The notes: a model not told the origin generated them from the sequence alone. DNA of 64,000 bases from Pelagerythrobacter rhizovicinus (GCF_004135625.1 NZ_SDPV01000001.1:1486501-1550500); one strand, 5' to 3'; shown: positions 30,871 to 40,605, numbered from the stretch's first letter. Numbers and translations are program-made.

Positions 30871-31233
30871 GTGACGACGTTCAAGCCGCGGAACACGAAG
30901 CGGGCGCGGGAGCTTCGCAACCGGGCCACTCCGGCGGAGCGGGTTCTGTGGCAGCATCTTTCGAAGTCGCAGCTTGGGGTGAAGTTCAGCAGGCAGATGC
31001 CGGTCGGACCTTATTTTGCGGATTTTCTTTGCCGCGAGCGCAAGCTGGTGGTGGAGCTCGACGGGTGGTCGCATGATGTGGCGCCGGAGCGGGATGTGGT
31101 GCGGGATCGATATCTGCGGGGTCAGGGGTATCGGGTGCTGCGCTTTATGAACGAGGATGTTCGCGACAATGTCGAAGGGGTTGTGACTGCCATTCGGCTG
31201 GCATTGCGCGAGGGCCCACCCCGCTGCGACTAG
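30871..31233 (+). CDS. DUF559 nuclease-like protein
   Basis: A 120-residue protein of the DUF559 family, which has a Vsr/restriction-endonuclease-like fold. Family landmarks are AREL-RNRATPAERVLWQHL, FSRQMPVGPYFADFLC, then the probable catalytic LVVELDGWSHD and a final GYRVLRF. The start is taken as the GTG at 30871 just after the repeat. The last residues and the stop (GPPRCD-stop) are supplied by the next repeat copy, so the native C-terminus has been replaced or fused. The natural role of the family is not established. Confidence 0.82.
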   Translation: MTTFKPRNTKRARELRNRATPAERVLWQHLSKSQLGVKFSRQMPVGPYFADFLCRERKLVVELDGWSHDVAPERDVVRDRYLRGQGYRVLRFMNEDVRDNVEGVVTAIRLALREGPPRCD

Positions 31234-31372
31234 GCTCGCTTGCGGCACCCGGCCCACCCCGCTGCGACTAGCTTCGCCTCCGGCTCAGCAAGTCTCGCTC
31301 CCCTCCCGCAAGCGGGAGGGGTGGGGCGACTGGCCTCCCCCCTCCCGCTTGCGGGAGGGGTCGGGGGTGGGC
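31214..31372. repeat. Family B palindromic repeats, double copy
   Basis: Two CCCACCCCGCTGCGACTAG blocks (31216 and 31252) and two perfect CCCCTCCCGC/GCGGGAGGGG hairpins (about 31299-31321 and 31339-31360). The first block overlaps the end of the DUF559 gene and supplies its TAG stop. Confidence 0.88.
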
Positions 31373-31434
31373 TGGCCGGGAAAGAGCCAACCACTACGGA
31401 TGCAGCCCGAGCCGCCACCTGCTAAGGCCAACCC

Positions 31435-31968
31435 ATGCACCGACTGTTTGCCGCCCTGCCCCTGCCGCCAGACATAACCGATACCCTGCTCGATACCATG
31501 GACGGGATCGAGGGGGCGCGGTGGCAGTCGGAGGAGCAGCTTCATGTGACCTTGCGGTTCGCGGGCGAGCTCGATCCGCGGCAGGGGGAGGATCTGGTCA
31601 CCGCGCTGTCGCGGGTGGAAAGCCCTGCATTCGATCTCGAGCTCCGCGGCGTCGGGCACTTCGAGCGCAAGGGACGGCCGCATACCCTGTGGGCCGGGAT
31701 CGCGCCGAGCGAGCCGCTGGCCGTGCTCCAGCGGCGGGTCGAGCGGGCGTGCCGTGCGGCAGGCCTGCGGCCCGAGACGCGCAAGTTCGTGCCGCATGTC
31801 ACGCTTGCCCGGCTCAACAGCGGCAGCGGGCCGATCGGCGCCTGGCTGGCGGACAATGCGCTGCTCACGGCCGGGCCGTGGCGGGTGGACGGCTTCGCGC
31901 TCTACGAAAGCCGGCTGACGCCCTACGGCGCCGATTACGAGCGGCTGGAGGATTTCGCTTTCGACTGA
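31435..31968 (+). CDS. thpR: RNA 2',3'-cyclic phosphodiesterase (2H family)
   Basis: A 177-residue 2H phosphoesterase with both HxTx motifs, HVTLRF and HVTLAR, in the positions expected for ThpR/LigT. The enzyme opens 2',3'-cyclic phosphates and can ligate tRNA halves in vitro. The N-terminus MHRLFAALPLP is typical. It is bounded by repeats upstream and a lipoprotein peptidase downstream. Confidence 0.92.
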   Translation: MHRLFAALPLPPDITDTLLDTMDGIEGARWQSEEQLHVTLRFAGELDPRQGEDLVTALSRVESPAFDLELRGVGHFERKGRPHTLWAGIAPSEPLAVLQRRVERACRAAGLRPETRKFVPHVTLARLNSGSGPIGAWLADNALLTAGPWRVDGFALYESRLTPYGADYERLEDFAFD

Positions 31969-32114
31969 CCGGGCGCTCGGCTGACGGGGCAGCCCTGCCT
32001 CGGCCCAAGCCCTTGCATTCGCCCTCGATCTCCGGTTCAAGCGGGCGCAGGAAGATTCCGTCGCATGCCGGGCACGCCGTGCCGGTGCGGTCCGAAACAG
32101 AGATTGGAGAGACG

Positions 32115-34373
32115 ATGAAGGCCCACATTCTGGCCACCACCGCCATTGCGTTCGCGCTCGCGGGTTGTTCGACCATGCAGGAGGGTAACGTGCAGTCCGC
32201 CAGCGATAGCTCGCCCGCCGCCACCGCCGACATTCCCGAGGCGACCGGCTATTTCGCGCAGCCGAGCACGCTGCCGTTCCACGCGCCCGACTTCACCAAG
32301 ATCCAGGACAGCGATTTCAAGCCCGCGTTCGAGCAGGCGATGGCGATCCACAGCGCCGAGATCGAGGCGATCAAGAACAACCCCGAGCCGCCGACGTTCG
32401 AGAACACGATCGTCGCGCTCGAGACCTCGGGCCAGATGCTCAACCGGGTCGCGACCGTGTTCTTCGCGCTGACCGGGGCCAACACCAACGACACGCTCGA
32501 CGCGGTCCAGGCCGAGATGGGGCCGAAGCTGTCGCAGCATTCGGACGCGATCACGCTCGACCCGGTGTTATTCGAGCGGGTCAAGGCGGTTTACGACAAC
32601 CGCGCGGCGATGAGCATGACGCCCGAGGACGCCAAGCTGCTCGAGGAAACCTACGAGCAGATGGTCCACGCCGGCGCGTTGCTGACCCCGGCGCAGAAGG
32701 AACAGGTCAAGGCGATCAACTCGAGCCTGTCCGAGCTGACCACCGAGTTTTCCCAAAAAGTGCGCGAGGCCACCGTGGCCGGCGCGCTGGTGGTCGAGGA
32801 TCCGGCCGAGCTTGCGGGGCTGTCCGAGGCGGAGATCGAGGCCGCGGCCAAGCTCGGCGTCGAGCGAGGTCTGCCCGGCAAGTACGTGATCGCGCTGCAG
32901 AATACGACGCAGCAGCCGCTCCTGCCCGAGTTGGAGAACCGCGCCACGCGCGAGAAGCTGTTCATGAACAGCTTCCACCGCGCCGATCGCGGCGGTGAGA
33001 ACGACACGCGCACGCTGCTGGCCGAGATCGCCGAGCTGCGCGCGAAGAAGGCGGCGCTGTTCGGCCAGCCCGACTGGGCGAGCTACGTCATGTACGACCG
33101 CATGGCGGAGAACCCGAAGACCGCGCTCGACTTCATGCAGCAGATGGTCCCCGCTCTCGCCGCGACGCAGCGGCGCGAGGCGGCCATGCTCAACGAGCAG
33201 ATCAGGGCCGAAGGCGGCGACTTCGAAGTTCAGCCGTGGGACTGGTACCGCTACGCCGAAAAGGTCCGCAAGGCGAAGTACGACATCGACGAGAATGCGG
33301 TGAAGCCGTATTTCGAGATCACCAGCGTGCTCGAGAACGGCGTGTTCTATGCCGCCAACAAGCTCTACGGCCTGAGCTTCAAGAAGCGCGCCGACCTGCC
33401 GGTCTATCACCCCGACGTCACGACCTACACCGTCTATGACGCCGACGGCAGCGAGCTCGGCATCTTCTACTTCGACCCCTACCAGCGCCCGAGCAAGCGC
33501 GGCGGGGCGTGGATGAGCAACTTCGTCGAGCAGAGCCACCTCTACGGCACCAAGCCGGTGATCTACAACGTGCTCAACATCCCCAAGGCGGCCGAGGGCG
33601 AGCCGCAGCTGGTGAGCTTCGACAACGTCAACACGATGTTCCACGAGTTCGGCCACGCGCTGCACGGGTTCTTCGCGGACCAGAAGTACGCCTCGCTCTC
33701 GGGCACGGCGACGGCGCGCGACTTTGTCGAGTACCCGAGCCAGGTGAACGAGCTGTGGGCGACTTATCCGGAAGTGCTGCGCAACTATGCCAAGCACTAC
33801 CAGACCGGCGCGACGATCCCGGCCGAGCTGATCCAGAAGATCGAGGCGGCGGCGAAGTTCAACCAGGGCTACGACTTCGGCGAAGTGGTCGAAGCCGCGC
33901 TGCTCGACATGAAGTGGCACGCGCTGACGCCGCAGCAGGCCGCGGCGATCGACACACCCGAGGAAGTCGACGCATTCGAGCGCCAGTCGCTGGAGGAGCT
34001 GGGGCTGGAAGTCGACCTGGTGCCGCCGCGCTACCGCTCGAGCTACTTCAACCACATCTTCTCGAGCCCGGCGGGCTACAGCGCCGGGTACTACTCGTAC
34101 CTGTGGACCGAGATGCTCGACCGCGACAGCCGCAAGTGGTTCCTCGAGAACGGCGGCCTGACGCGCGCCAACGGCGACCACTACCGCAAGACCGTGCTCA
34201 GCCGCGGCGGGACGATGAACTACTTCGAGATGTTCGAGAACTTCGCCGGCCGCCAGCCGGACGTGACCCCGATGCTCGAGGCGCGCGGCCTGGTCGGCAA
34301 CGATCCGACCGCGGAGCCGGCCACGTCCGACGGCCCGCTGCCGCCCGAGACGACCGAGGACGGCGCCGACTGA
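32115..34373 (+). CDS. dcp: M3-family peptidyl-dipeptidase (Dcp-like lipoprotein)
   Basis: A zinc metallopeptidase of 752 residues. The catalytic HEFGH is at residues 510-514 in TMFHEFGHALHGFF, with the second Glu region downstream (SSYFNHIFSS, SAGYYSYLWTEML). The N-terminus has a lipoprotein signal peptide (ALAGCSTM, Cys near residue 17), so the enzyme should be envelope-anchored. Dcp-type enzymes release C-terminal dipeptides. The ATG at 32115 has GGAGA upstream; the open frame beyond is the thpR shadow. Confidence 0.92.
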   Translation: MKAHILATTAIAFALAGCSTMQEGNVQSASDSSPAATADIPEATGYFAQPSTLPFHAPDFTKIQDSDFKPAFEQAMAIHSAEIEAIKNNPEPPTFENTIVALETSGQMLNRVATVFFALTGANTNDTLDAVQAEMGPKLSQHSDAITLDPVLFERVKAVYDNRAAMSMTPEDAKLLEETYEQMVHAGALLTPAQKEQVKAINSSLSELTTEFSQKVREATVAGALVVEDPAELAGLSEAEIEAAAKLGVERGLPGKYVIALQNTTQQPLLPELENRATREKLFMNSFHRADRGGENDTRTLLAEIAELRAKKAALFGQPDWASYVMYDRMAENPKTALDFMQQMVPALAATQRREAAMLNEQIRAEGGDFEVQPWDWYRYAEKVRKAKYDIDENAVKPYFEITSVLENGVFYAANKLYGLSFKKRADLPVYHPDVTTYTVYDADGSELGIFYFDPYQRPSKRGGAWMSNFVEQSHLYGTKPVIYNVLNIPKAAEGEPQLVSFDNVNTMFHEFGHALHGFFADQKYASLSGTATARDFVEYPSQVNELWATYPEVLRNYAKHYQTGATIPAELIQKIEAAAKFNQGYDFGEVVEAALLDMKWHALTPQQAAAIDTPEEVDAFERQSLEELGLEVDLVPPRYRSSYFNHIFSSPAGYSAGYYSYLWTEMLDRDSRKWFLENGGLTRANGDHYRKTVLSRGGTMNYFEMFENFAGRQPDVTPMLEARGLVGNDPTAEPATSDGPLPPETTEDGAD

Positions 34374-34390
34374 CCGGCCGTTCCTCCGGG

Positions 34391-34435
34391 AAAAACAATC
34401 GAGCGCCCGGCCTCCCGCGAGGCCGGGCGCTTTTT
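34391..34435. terminator. Bidirectional intrinsic terminator between dcp and btuB
   Basis: A perfect 11-bp stem GCGCCCGGCCT/AGGCCGGGCGC with a 6-base loop. It has TTTTT on the plus side and AAAAA upstream, so it can terminate both the peptidase gene and the convergent receptor gene. Confidence 0.92.
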
Positions 34436-34440
34436 CATGG

Positions 34441-36375
34441 TCAGAACCGCGCGCGGGCGCCGATGTAGGCGCTGCGGCCGGGCGTGCCGTAGCCGGCGGC
34501 GGTCTGGTAGTCGGTGTCGAACAGGTTCTCGACCCGTCCGAACAGCTCGAACCGCTCGCCGAAGGGCAGCGAGGCGCGCACCGAGGCGAGCGCGTAGCCC
34601 TCGAGCGGGGTGGTGTTGGCCGCGTTCTCGAACGAGTCGCTGACCATCCGCACATCACCGCCGATCGTGAAGTCGTTGAGCGGGGTGCGCCAGTCGGCCG
34701 ACAGGGTCAGCGCGTGCTGCGGACGGCGGGCGAGGACGTTGCCCTGGTTGGCGGAGCCCGCCGTGCGGTTCTCGGTATCAACGTAGGCGTAGGCCGCACG
34801 CGTGGTCACCCGGTCGGACGGGCGCGCGCCGAGTTCGACTTCGACGCCCTGCGCGCGGGCGCGGTCGGTGTTGGCGTAGAAACCGTTCGGCCGCTCGTCG
34901 CAGAACCCGGGCCGCTCGGCACTGAAGCAGCTCACGAACTCGATCTGGTCGCGCGCGTCGCGGCGGAACGCGGTGAGCGCGCCGTAGAAGCGGGACCGGG
35001 TCAGCGAGCGGTCGCCGTGGATCAGGCCGATGTCGTAGCTGGTGCTGCGTTCGGGCTGGAGCGCCGGGTTCCCGTAGTCGGAGAAGAGCTGGTAGAGCGT
35101 CGGCGCCTTGAAGCCCTCGCCCACGCTGGCGCGCAGGCGCAGGTCGCGGGTCAGCGCGTAGCTGATGTCGCCGCCGAAGCTCGTCTCGCTGCCGAAGCGG
35201 GCGTGGTCGTCCAGCCGCACGCCGGCATGCGCGGCGAGCGGGCCCATCTCGATGCCGACCTGGGTATAGGCGCCGAAGATGCGCGTGGTCTGGCGCTCCG
35301 GCTCGAACAGGGTGCGGAAGGCCTCCCACTCGTTCTCGGCGCCGAAGTTGACCAGCAGCGGGCCGATCGGGCGCCACTCGCCGCGCACCTCGACCCGGTC
35401 CGAATGGCCGTCGCTGGAGAAGGTCGGCTCGCCGGCCGCATCGCGGTTCACCCGCTCGGTGTCGGCGAAGGAGTAGGCCGCGCTGACGAACAGCGGGCCG
35501 GTGTCGTAGATCGCGCCCGCGGAGCCCGAATACTGCTGCGTGTGCTGCGTATCCTCGGTGTCGCCGAAGGAGAAGTCGGGTTGATAGCCGTCGAGGTCGA
35601 GGTCACCTTCGGCCCAGCGGCCGCGCGCGAAGATCTCGAAGCTGGGCGAGAGGTAGAGGCGGCCCTGCCCGCCGGCGGTCCACTGCTCGAACCCGTCGGC
35701 CTCGGTGCCGTTCGCGGCCTGCGAGAAGCCGTCGGTGCGGTAGTAGCTGGCCGAGGCGCCGAGGAAGCCGCGGTCGCCGCCGATCCCGCCCGAGACGGCG
35801 CCGGTGGCGGTGTCGCGCGATCCGTATTCGGCACTCGCCTGGAGGCCGCTTTCCGCGCGGGTCGAGGCGACGATCACCCCGCCGATCGCGTCCGAGCCCC
35901 AGATCGTGCTGTTCGAGCCGCGCAGCACCTCGATCTTGGCGAGATTGCTGGTGAGCAGGTTGCCGAAATCGAACCCGCCGCCGGGCGAGGCCGGATCGGC
36001 CACGCGCACGCCGTCGATCAGGACAAGAAGCTGCTCGCCCTCTGCGCCGCGCAGGCCGACGTTGGTGACCGCACCGACGCCGCCGTCGCGGCTGACGGCA
36101 AGGCCCGGCACGCGCTCGAGCACCCGCGTCAGGTCGGCGCCCTGGATGCTGCGGATTTCCTGCTCGCCGATCACGGTGACGGCCTGACCGGTGTCCTCGA
36201 TCTCGATCCGCGTGCCGGTGGCGGTGACGGTGATCTCCGTTTCCTCCGGCCGGAAGTCGGCGAAGGGATCGGACGAGATCTTGGGAGCTTCGGCCGCCGC
36301 ATCGTCGCTGTCCTGCGCCTGAAGCGGCGCGGCGAGCGCCACGAGACTTGCACCGATAATCAAGTAATTACGCAT
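34441..36375 (-). CDS. btuB: TonB-dependent vitamin B12 receptor
   Basis: Outer-membrane receptor, 644 residues. After the signal peptide (LVALAAPLQAQ) comes the TonB box region EITVTATGTR, a plug domain (VIGEQEIRSIQGADLTRVLE, LIDGVRVADP) and a beta-barrel ending in the canonical aromatic residue (ARARF). Similarity alone gives a BtuB/FepA-type receptor. The cobalamin riboswitch immediately upstream makes cobalamin or another corrinoid the likely substrate. The ATG at 36375 has a strong GGAGG. No other B12 genes are adjacent. Confidence 0.9.
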   Translation of the reverse strand: MRNYLIIGASLVALAAPLQAQDSDDAAAEAPKISSDPFADFRPEETEITVTATGTRIEIEDTGQAVTVIGEQEIRSIQGADLTRVLERVPGLAVSRDGGVGAVTNVGLRGAEGEQLLVLIDGVRVADPASPGGGFDFGNLLTSNLAKIEVLRGSNSTIWGSDAIGGVIVASTRAESGLQASAEYGSRDTATGAVSGGIGGDRGFLGASASYYRTDGFSQAANGTEADGFEQWTAGGQGRLYLSPSFEIFARGRWAEGDLDLDGYQPDFSFGDTEDTQHTQQYSGSAGAIYDTGPLFVSAAYSFADTERVNRDAAGEPTFSSDGHSDRVEVRGEWRPIGPLLVNFGAENEWEAFRTLFEPERQTTRIFGAYTQVGIEMGPLAAHAGVRLDDHARFGSETSFGGDISYALTRDLRLRASVGEGFKAPTLYQLFSDYGNPALQPERSTSYDIGLIHGDRSLTRSRFYGALTAFRRDARDQIEFVSCFSAERPGFCDERPNGFYANTDRARAQGVEVELGARPSDRVTTRAAYAYVDTENRTAGSANQGNVLARRPQHALTLSADWRTPLNDFTIGGDVRMVSDSFENAANTTPLEGYALASVRASLPFGERFELFGRVENLFDTDYQTAAGYGTPGRSAYIGARARF

Positions 36376-36858
36376 GTATCCTCCTGTCACGAACGAACTG
36401 CCGCTCATGACGGAGCGAGGGCGCACGCCCTCCCCGCTTGCTTCCGGTGCACCCCGCCCGGCAGCGCGAACGACCGTCATCGGCAGGTCTCCTGGCTCCC
36501 GGATCGTAGCGGCCCGCTCCGCCTTCCCGGTCGTCCGACGGACGAGCCAGTGGCGCGTGGGAGCGGGCGCTCCCCGGTCACAGTTGCGGGGGCAGCGGGG
36601 GCATCCGACCCCCTTCCCTCTTCGGTCCGCCCTCCCTCGCGAAAGGGAGGCGGACAACCCATGACGTGGGCGCGCACTAGCGGGGCTCTCCCAAAGCGGC
36701 AAGACGCATCGCGAGAAGCAAATATTCAGCATCCCGATTAACCGGCGCTTGCGATCTGTACCGCCAAGGGACGCCCGCGACGGGGCGGTCGAAGCGCGCC
36801 TTCGCTGCTGATACGCGCTGGCCGCGCGCCCGCATTGCCTCTCGAATCAAGGACAGCC
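36376..36858. other. Leader region of btuB and spacer to the SleB gene
   Basis: 483 bases without a protein gene. About 36480-36640 is a cobalamin riboswitch. The stretch 36376-36479 connects it to the btuB ribosome-binding site. From 36640 to 36858 lie the riboswitch promoter side and the SleB promoter; I see no other feature. Confidence 0.75.
36480..36640 (-). promoter_or_regulatory. Cobalamin riboswitch
   Basis: On the minus strand the conserved blocks occur in order: GGATGCCCCC, GCTGCCCCCGCAACTGTG, the B12 box GCCACTGG (36547-36554), CCGGGAAGGCG and the terminal GGAGCCAGGAGACCTGCC. These are the hallmarks of the cobalamin class. It sits 105 bases upstream of btuB and should repress it when B12 is plentiful. 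Confidence 0.94.
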
Positions 36859-37986
36859 GTGATCCCTGCCCCCGCCTCCGCTGCGAAGTTCCGCACGCGC
36901 CGCAAGCCGGCGACGCTGTGGGCGCGCCTGACGCGGAGCCTTGGCGGGCGGCGGATCCTGGCGCTGGCCGCGGCGATCGGCGTGCCCGCAATGGCGGCGC
37001 CGGCCGACTGGACCGTTTTCGGCGAGCCCGCCGCCGCGCTGACTCAGGCGGAGGCGGTGCAGCCGCTCGCCTACGAACGCCCGGGGCAGAACTTCCCCGG
37101 CTCCGCTTTCTACTTCCTCGAGGACACGCCGCGCCTCGCCTACGCCCTGCCCGAGAATGCCGCGACGCTCTACGACCCGACCGGCACCGGCGACGGCGTC
37201 GCAGCCGAACTGGCCGCCGCGCGGGTCGCCGGGCCTGCCGCCGCGGCGTTCCGGCTGTCCGGCACCGGCATCGACAAGGCGCGCGCCCTGCACTGCCTGA
37301 CAAGCGCGGTTTACTACGAGGCGGCGAGCGAAGCCATCGGCGGGCAGCGCGCAGTGGCGCAAGTCGTGCTCAACCGCGTCGCGCACCCGAGCTATCCGAA
37401 CAGCGTGTGCGGCGTGGTGTTCCAGGGGTCGGAGCGCAAGACCGGCTGCCAGTTCACCTTCACCTGCGACGGCTCGCTCGCGCGCAAGCCGATGAAGGCC
37501 GCGTGGGACCGGGCGCTGACGGTCGCGCAACAGGCGCTGGCGGGCGAGGTCTACGAGCCGGTCGGCCTCGCGACACATTACCACACGATCTGGATCAACC
37601 CGTACTGGGCTCCGAGCCTCGACACGGTCGGCACGATCGGCGCGCACCGCTTCTACCGCTGGCGCGGCGCGGCGGGGCGGCCTGCGGCGTTCACGGCCAG
37701 CTATCGCGGTGCCGAGCCGGCGGCCGCGCCCCATCCGCGCAGTGCCGCTCCGGAGCCGACCGCGGCGGCTGATCCCGTGGCCCTCGCCCGCGCTTACGAG
37801 GAAGCGCGGGCCAGCGCGGCGGCCGCCAGCCCGGGAACGGCTGCCCGCACGCCGGCTCCCGATTATGCGTCACCGGTCGAAGCGCGCGGCGGCGACGCGG
37901 CGTTCACCGCGGGCAATCTGCCTTCGGGCGGCACCGTCAGGCCCGAATACGCCAACAGCGGGCGGTGGATTGCGCAACCGAACTGA
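36859..37986 (+). CDS. Cell wall hydrolase, SleB family
   Basis: A 375-residue envelope protein. The N-terminus is basic, followed by a hydrophobic segment (RILALAAAIGVPAMAAPA) acting as a signal or anchor. The SleB domain lies in the middle: ALHCLTSAVYYEAASEAIGG, then VAQVVLNRVAHPSYPNSVCG and QFTFTCDGS, with the catalytic Glu in YYEA. An Ala/Pro-rich unstructured tail completes it. SleB-type enzymes act as lytic transglycosylases or amidases on peptidoglycan. The GTG at 36859 (AAGGA 5 bases upstream) was preferred to a TTG at 36835. Confidence 0.87.
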   Translation: MIPAPASAAKFRTRRKPATLWARLTRSLGGRRILALAAAIGVPAMAAPADWTVFGEPAAALTQAEAVQPLAYERPGQNFPGSAFYFLEDTPRLAYALPENAATLYDPTGTGDGVAAELAAARVAGPAAAAFRLSGTGIDKARALHCLTSAVYYEAASEAIGGQRAVAQVVLNRVAHPSYPNSVCGVVFQGSERKTGCQFTFTCDGSLARKPMKAAWDRALTVAQQALAGEVYEPVGLATHYHTIWINPYWAPSLDTVGTIGAHRFYRWRGAAGRPAAFTASYRGAEPAAAPHPRSAAPEPTAAADPVALARAYEEARASAAAASPGTAARTPAPDYASPVEARGGDAAFTAGNLPSGGTVRPEYANSGRWIAQPN

Positions 37987-38127
37987 CCGGCTCGCAGGCC
38001 GGCAGGCCAAACCTTAACGCCGCGGAAACCTTAGCGCCAAACGCTCGCTTAGGGGCTGGCGCGCTAGATCCATCGCAAGTCGCAACCGGCCCCGCCCCGG
38101 CGGGAGCCTGATGGAAGGCCCCTCGGC

Positions 38128-38472
38128 ATGACATTCCATTTCGCAGCATCGCGCTCTGCCGCGAATGCACCGCTCGCGCGGATTCTGCAGCGCCGCAGAG
38201 CGGCTTCTGCTGCGAACGACAACTGTGCCGCGCACGGCGGCGACCGCATGTTGCACGCGGCCTTGCGGCACTTCGCGCGCCACGGTCTCGGCGCCGCGCG
38301 CGAGGCGCGTCGCCAGGCGGAGCGCGCCTTCTTCGCCGGCGACCGCGAAAGCTACGACTGGTGGCTCGGCGTCTGCCGCGCGCTCGATGCGCGGATCGCG
38401 CGGTCGCTCGAGCAGGAAACCCGTGAAAGGCCGCAGCCAGCGGTTCGGCCTGCGTCGGATGGCTCGGGGTAG
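38128..38472 (+). CDS. Small basic protein of unknown function
   Basis: A 114-residue protein without signal peptide or membrane segment. The middle (MLHAALRHFARHGLGAAREA, then QAERAFFAGDRESYDWWLGV) is predicted to be helical and looks conserved in style; the ends are low complexity. I do not recognise the family. It stands between the SleB gene and the GGDEF/EAL gene with its own upstream spacer. Confidence 0.65.
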   Translation: MTFHFAASRSAANAPLARILQRRRAASAANDNCAAHGGDRMLHAALRHFARHGLGAAREARRQAERAFFAGDRESYDWWLGVCRALDARIARSLEQETRERPQPAVRPASDGSG

Positions 38473-38535
38473 CGGGCGGCTGCCGTGACGCGCGCCGTAA
38501 GGTGCCTGTTAACTATGCAGTGACCACTTCCCGTT

Positions 38536-40509
38536 ATGGCCCGGCACATGGCGAGCAGCAATCCCGAGGGGAAGGCCTTCAGTGCCTTGTCCTACTTCGA
38601 GAGGGGCGACGCGTTGTCGGAGCGCGTGCGCCGGACCCTGGTCCGCACGCTGTACACGCAACCCAGCAGCCTCGCCGCCGGGGCGGCAAGCGGCATCGTC
38701 TCCTCGCTGGTGGTCGCCTACATCAGCGAGTCCACGGTCATGTACGTGCTCACGCTGGTGCTGTGCATCGTCGCGATCGCGCGGGTGGTGCTGGCGTTCA
38801 GCCATTCTCCCGACAGCGACACGAGCACGAACGAACTCGAGATCGTCTACGAGGTCGGCGCATTCACCTACGCGTTCCTGCTCGGCACCGCCGCCGCGGC
38901 GGCGCTGGTGCTGCGCGTCCATCCCGAGGCCGAAGTCCTGATCGCGGTAAACGCGGTGGGCTACGGCGTCGCCATTTGCGCCCGGAACGCGGGTCGGCCG
39001 GTCATCGCGATCGGCCAGCTCGTCCTCGTCTGCGCGCCGATGATCGCGGCGTGCCTCTATCTGAACACGCTCGCATTCAACGTGTTCGCGATCACCATCG
39101 TGCTCATGATCCCGGCGATGGCTGCGATCACGATGAGCGTGTTCAAGGTGCTGCGCGACAATATCGCCGCGGCCGAAACCAGCGCCCGGCTGGCGGAGAC
39201 GATGCAGCGGCTCGCGCGGACCGACGCGGTGACCGGCCTCGCCAATCGCGCGGGGCTCAACCACGCGATGGTGGAAAAGCTGATGGACGTGACGGACGAC
39301 CAGATGATGGGCATGATCTGGATCGACCTCGACCGGTTCAAGGAAGTGAACGACCTGCTCGGCCACCCGGTCGGCGATCGCGTGCTGCAGACGGTGGCCA
39401 AGCGTCTGCAGGAGATCACCCCGGACGGTGCGACCGTGGCGCGGTTCGGCGGCGATGAGTTCATCGTCTTCTGCGAGGTCGACGACCGCGCCGACTGCAT
39501 GCGGCTGGCGAGCGAAGTCCATGCCGAGATCATGCGTCCGGTGCGGATCGACGGCGAGCGGCTCGAGATCGGCGCCTCGCTCGGCGTCGCGGTGCTGCCC
39601 GACGATGGCGGCGATGCCGACAGCGTGATGCAGGCCGCCGACCTCGCGCTCTATCATGCGAAGGTCAACGGCCGCCGGCAGACGTGCTTCTTCGACAGCT
39701 CGATGAGCCGCGATCTCGCGCGGCGCCGCGAGATCGAGGACGAGCTGCGCAGCGCGATCCAGAAGAACGAGCTGTCGATCTTCTTCCAGCCGATCGTCGA
39801 CCTTTCGACCGGACGCATCCGCACGTTCGAGGCGCTGGTGCGCTGGTTCCACCCCCAGAAGGGAGAGATGCGGCCGGACGAGTTCATTCCGGTCGCGGAA
39901 GAAACCGGCGTGATCGTCACGCTCGGCAACTGGATCACCGCGCAGGCGGCCCGCGCTGCGGCGCAGTGGCCGCAGGACGTGACGCTGGCGGTCAACCTCT
40001 CGCCGCTGCAGATCAAGGCCCCGGGCGCGGCGCTCGGCGTGATCAACGCGCTGCGCGAAGCGGGGCTCGATCCCGCCCGCCTCGAACTGGAAGTGACCGA
40101 AAGCCTGTTTCTCGACGACAGCGAGGCGACCGACGACTTCATCAGGGAGCTGTCCGCCCGCGGCGTGCGCTTCGCGCTCGACGACTTCGGGACCGGCTAT
40201 TCCTCGCTCGCCTACGTCAACAAGTATCCGTTCCGGAAGATCAAGGTCGACCGCAGCTTCGTGTCCGGCCCCGACGTGTCGCGGCGGACCGAGGCGATCA
40301 TCCGCGCCGTCGCCGAAATGGGCGCACAGCTCGACATGGAGATCGTCGCCGAGGGGCTCGAGACGATCGAGCAGGTTACCGCCGTCCGCAACGCAGGCTG
40401 CACGCTCGGCCAGGGCTACTACTTCAGCCGCGCCGTGCCCGACTATCTCGCGGCCATGCTGCTGGCGCAAGAGCGCGACGAGGAGCTGCTGCGCAGGACC
40501 GCCTCCTGA
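38536..40509 (+). CDS. Membrane GGDEF/EAL protein (cyclic-di-GMP turnover)
   Basis: A 657-residue signalling protein. Residues about 40-215 contain several membrane helices (a MASE-like sensor of unknown ligand). The diguanylate cyclase domain follows with an intact GGDEF at 305-309. The EAL domain then has EAL at 432-434, NLSPLQI, LEVTES, DDFGTGYSSL, KVDRSF and EGLET, all the residues needed for phosphodiesterase activity. Both activities are possible; which dominates cannot be told from sequence. Confidence 0.94.
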   Translation: MARHMASSNPEGKAFSALSYFERGDALSERVRRTLVRTLYTQPSSLAAGAASGIVSSLVVAYISESTVMYVLTLVLCIVAIARVVLAFSHSPDSDTSTNELEIVYEVGAFTYAFLLGTAAAAALVLRVHPEAEVLIAVNAVGYGVAICARNAGRPVIAIGQLVLVCAPMIAACLYLNTLAFNVFAITIVLMIPAMAAITMSVFKVLRDNIAAAETSARLAETMQRLARTDAVTGLANRAGLNHAMVEKLMDVTDDQMMGMIWIDLDRFKEVNDLLGHPVGDRVLQTVAKRLQEITPDGATVARFGGDEFIVFCEVDDRADCMRLASEVHAEIMRPVRIDGERLEIGASLGVAVLPDDGGDADSVMQAADLALYHAKVNGRRQTCFFDSSMSRDLARRREIEDELRSAIQKNELSIFFQPIVDLSTGRIRTFEALVRWFHPQKGEMRPDEFIPVAEETGVIVTLGNWITAQAARAAAQWPQDVTLAVNLSPLQIKAPGAALGVINALREAGLDPARLELEVTESLFLDDSEATDDFIRELSARGVRFALDDFGTGYSSLAYVNKYPFRKIKVDRSFVSGPDVSRRTEAIIRAVAEMGAQLDMEIVAEGLETIEQVTAVRNAGCTLGQGYYFSRAVPDYLAAMLLAQERDEELLRRTAS

Positions 40510-40605
40510 CGCTCGGCGCGGGAGCAGCCGGGAACCGGAAGCGCAACGATCGATTGGTATACGATGGCTGGCGAACGCCAGGCTATCGGTCCATTTCAAT
40601 CCTTT

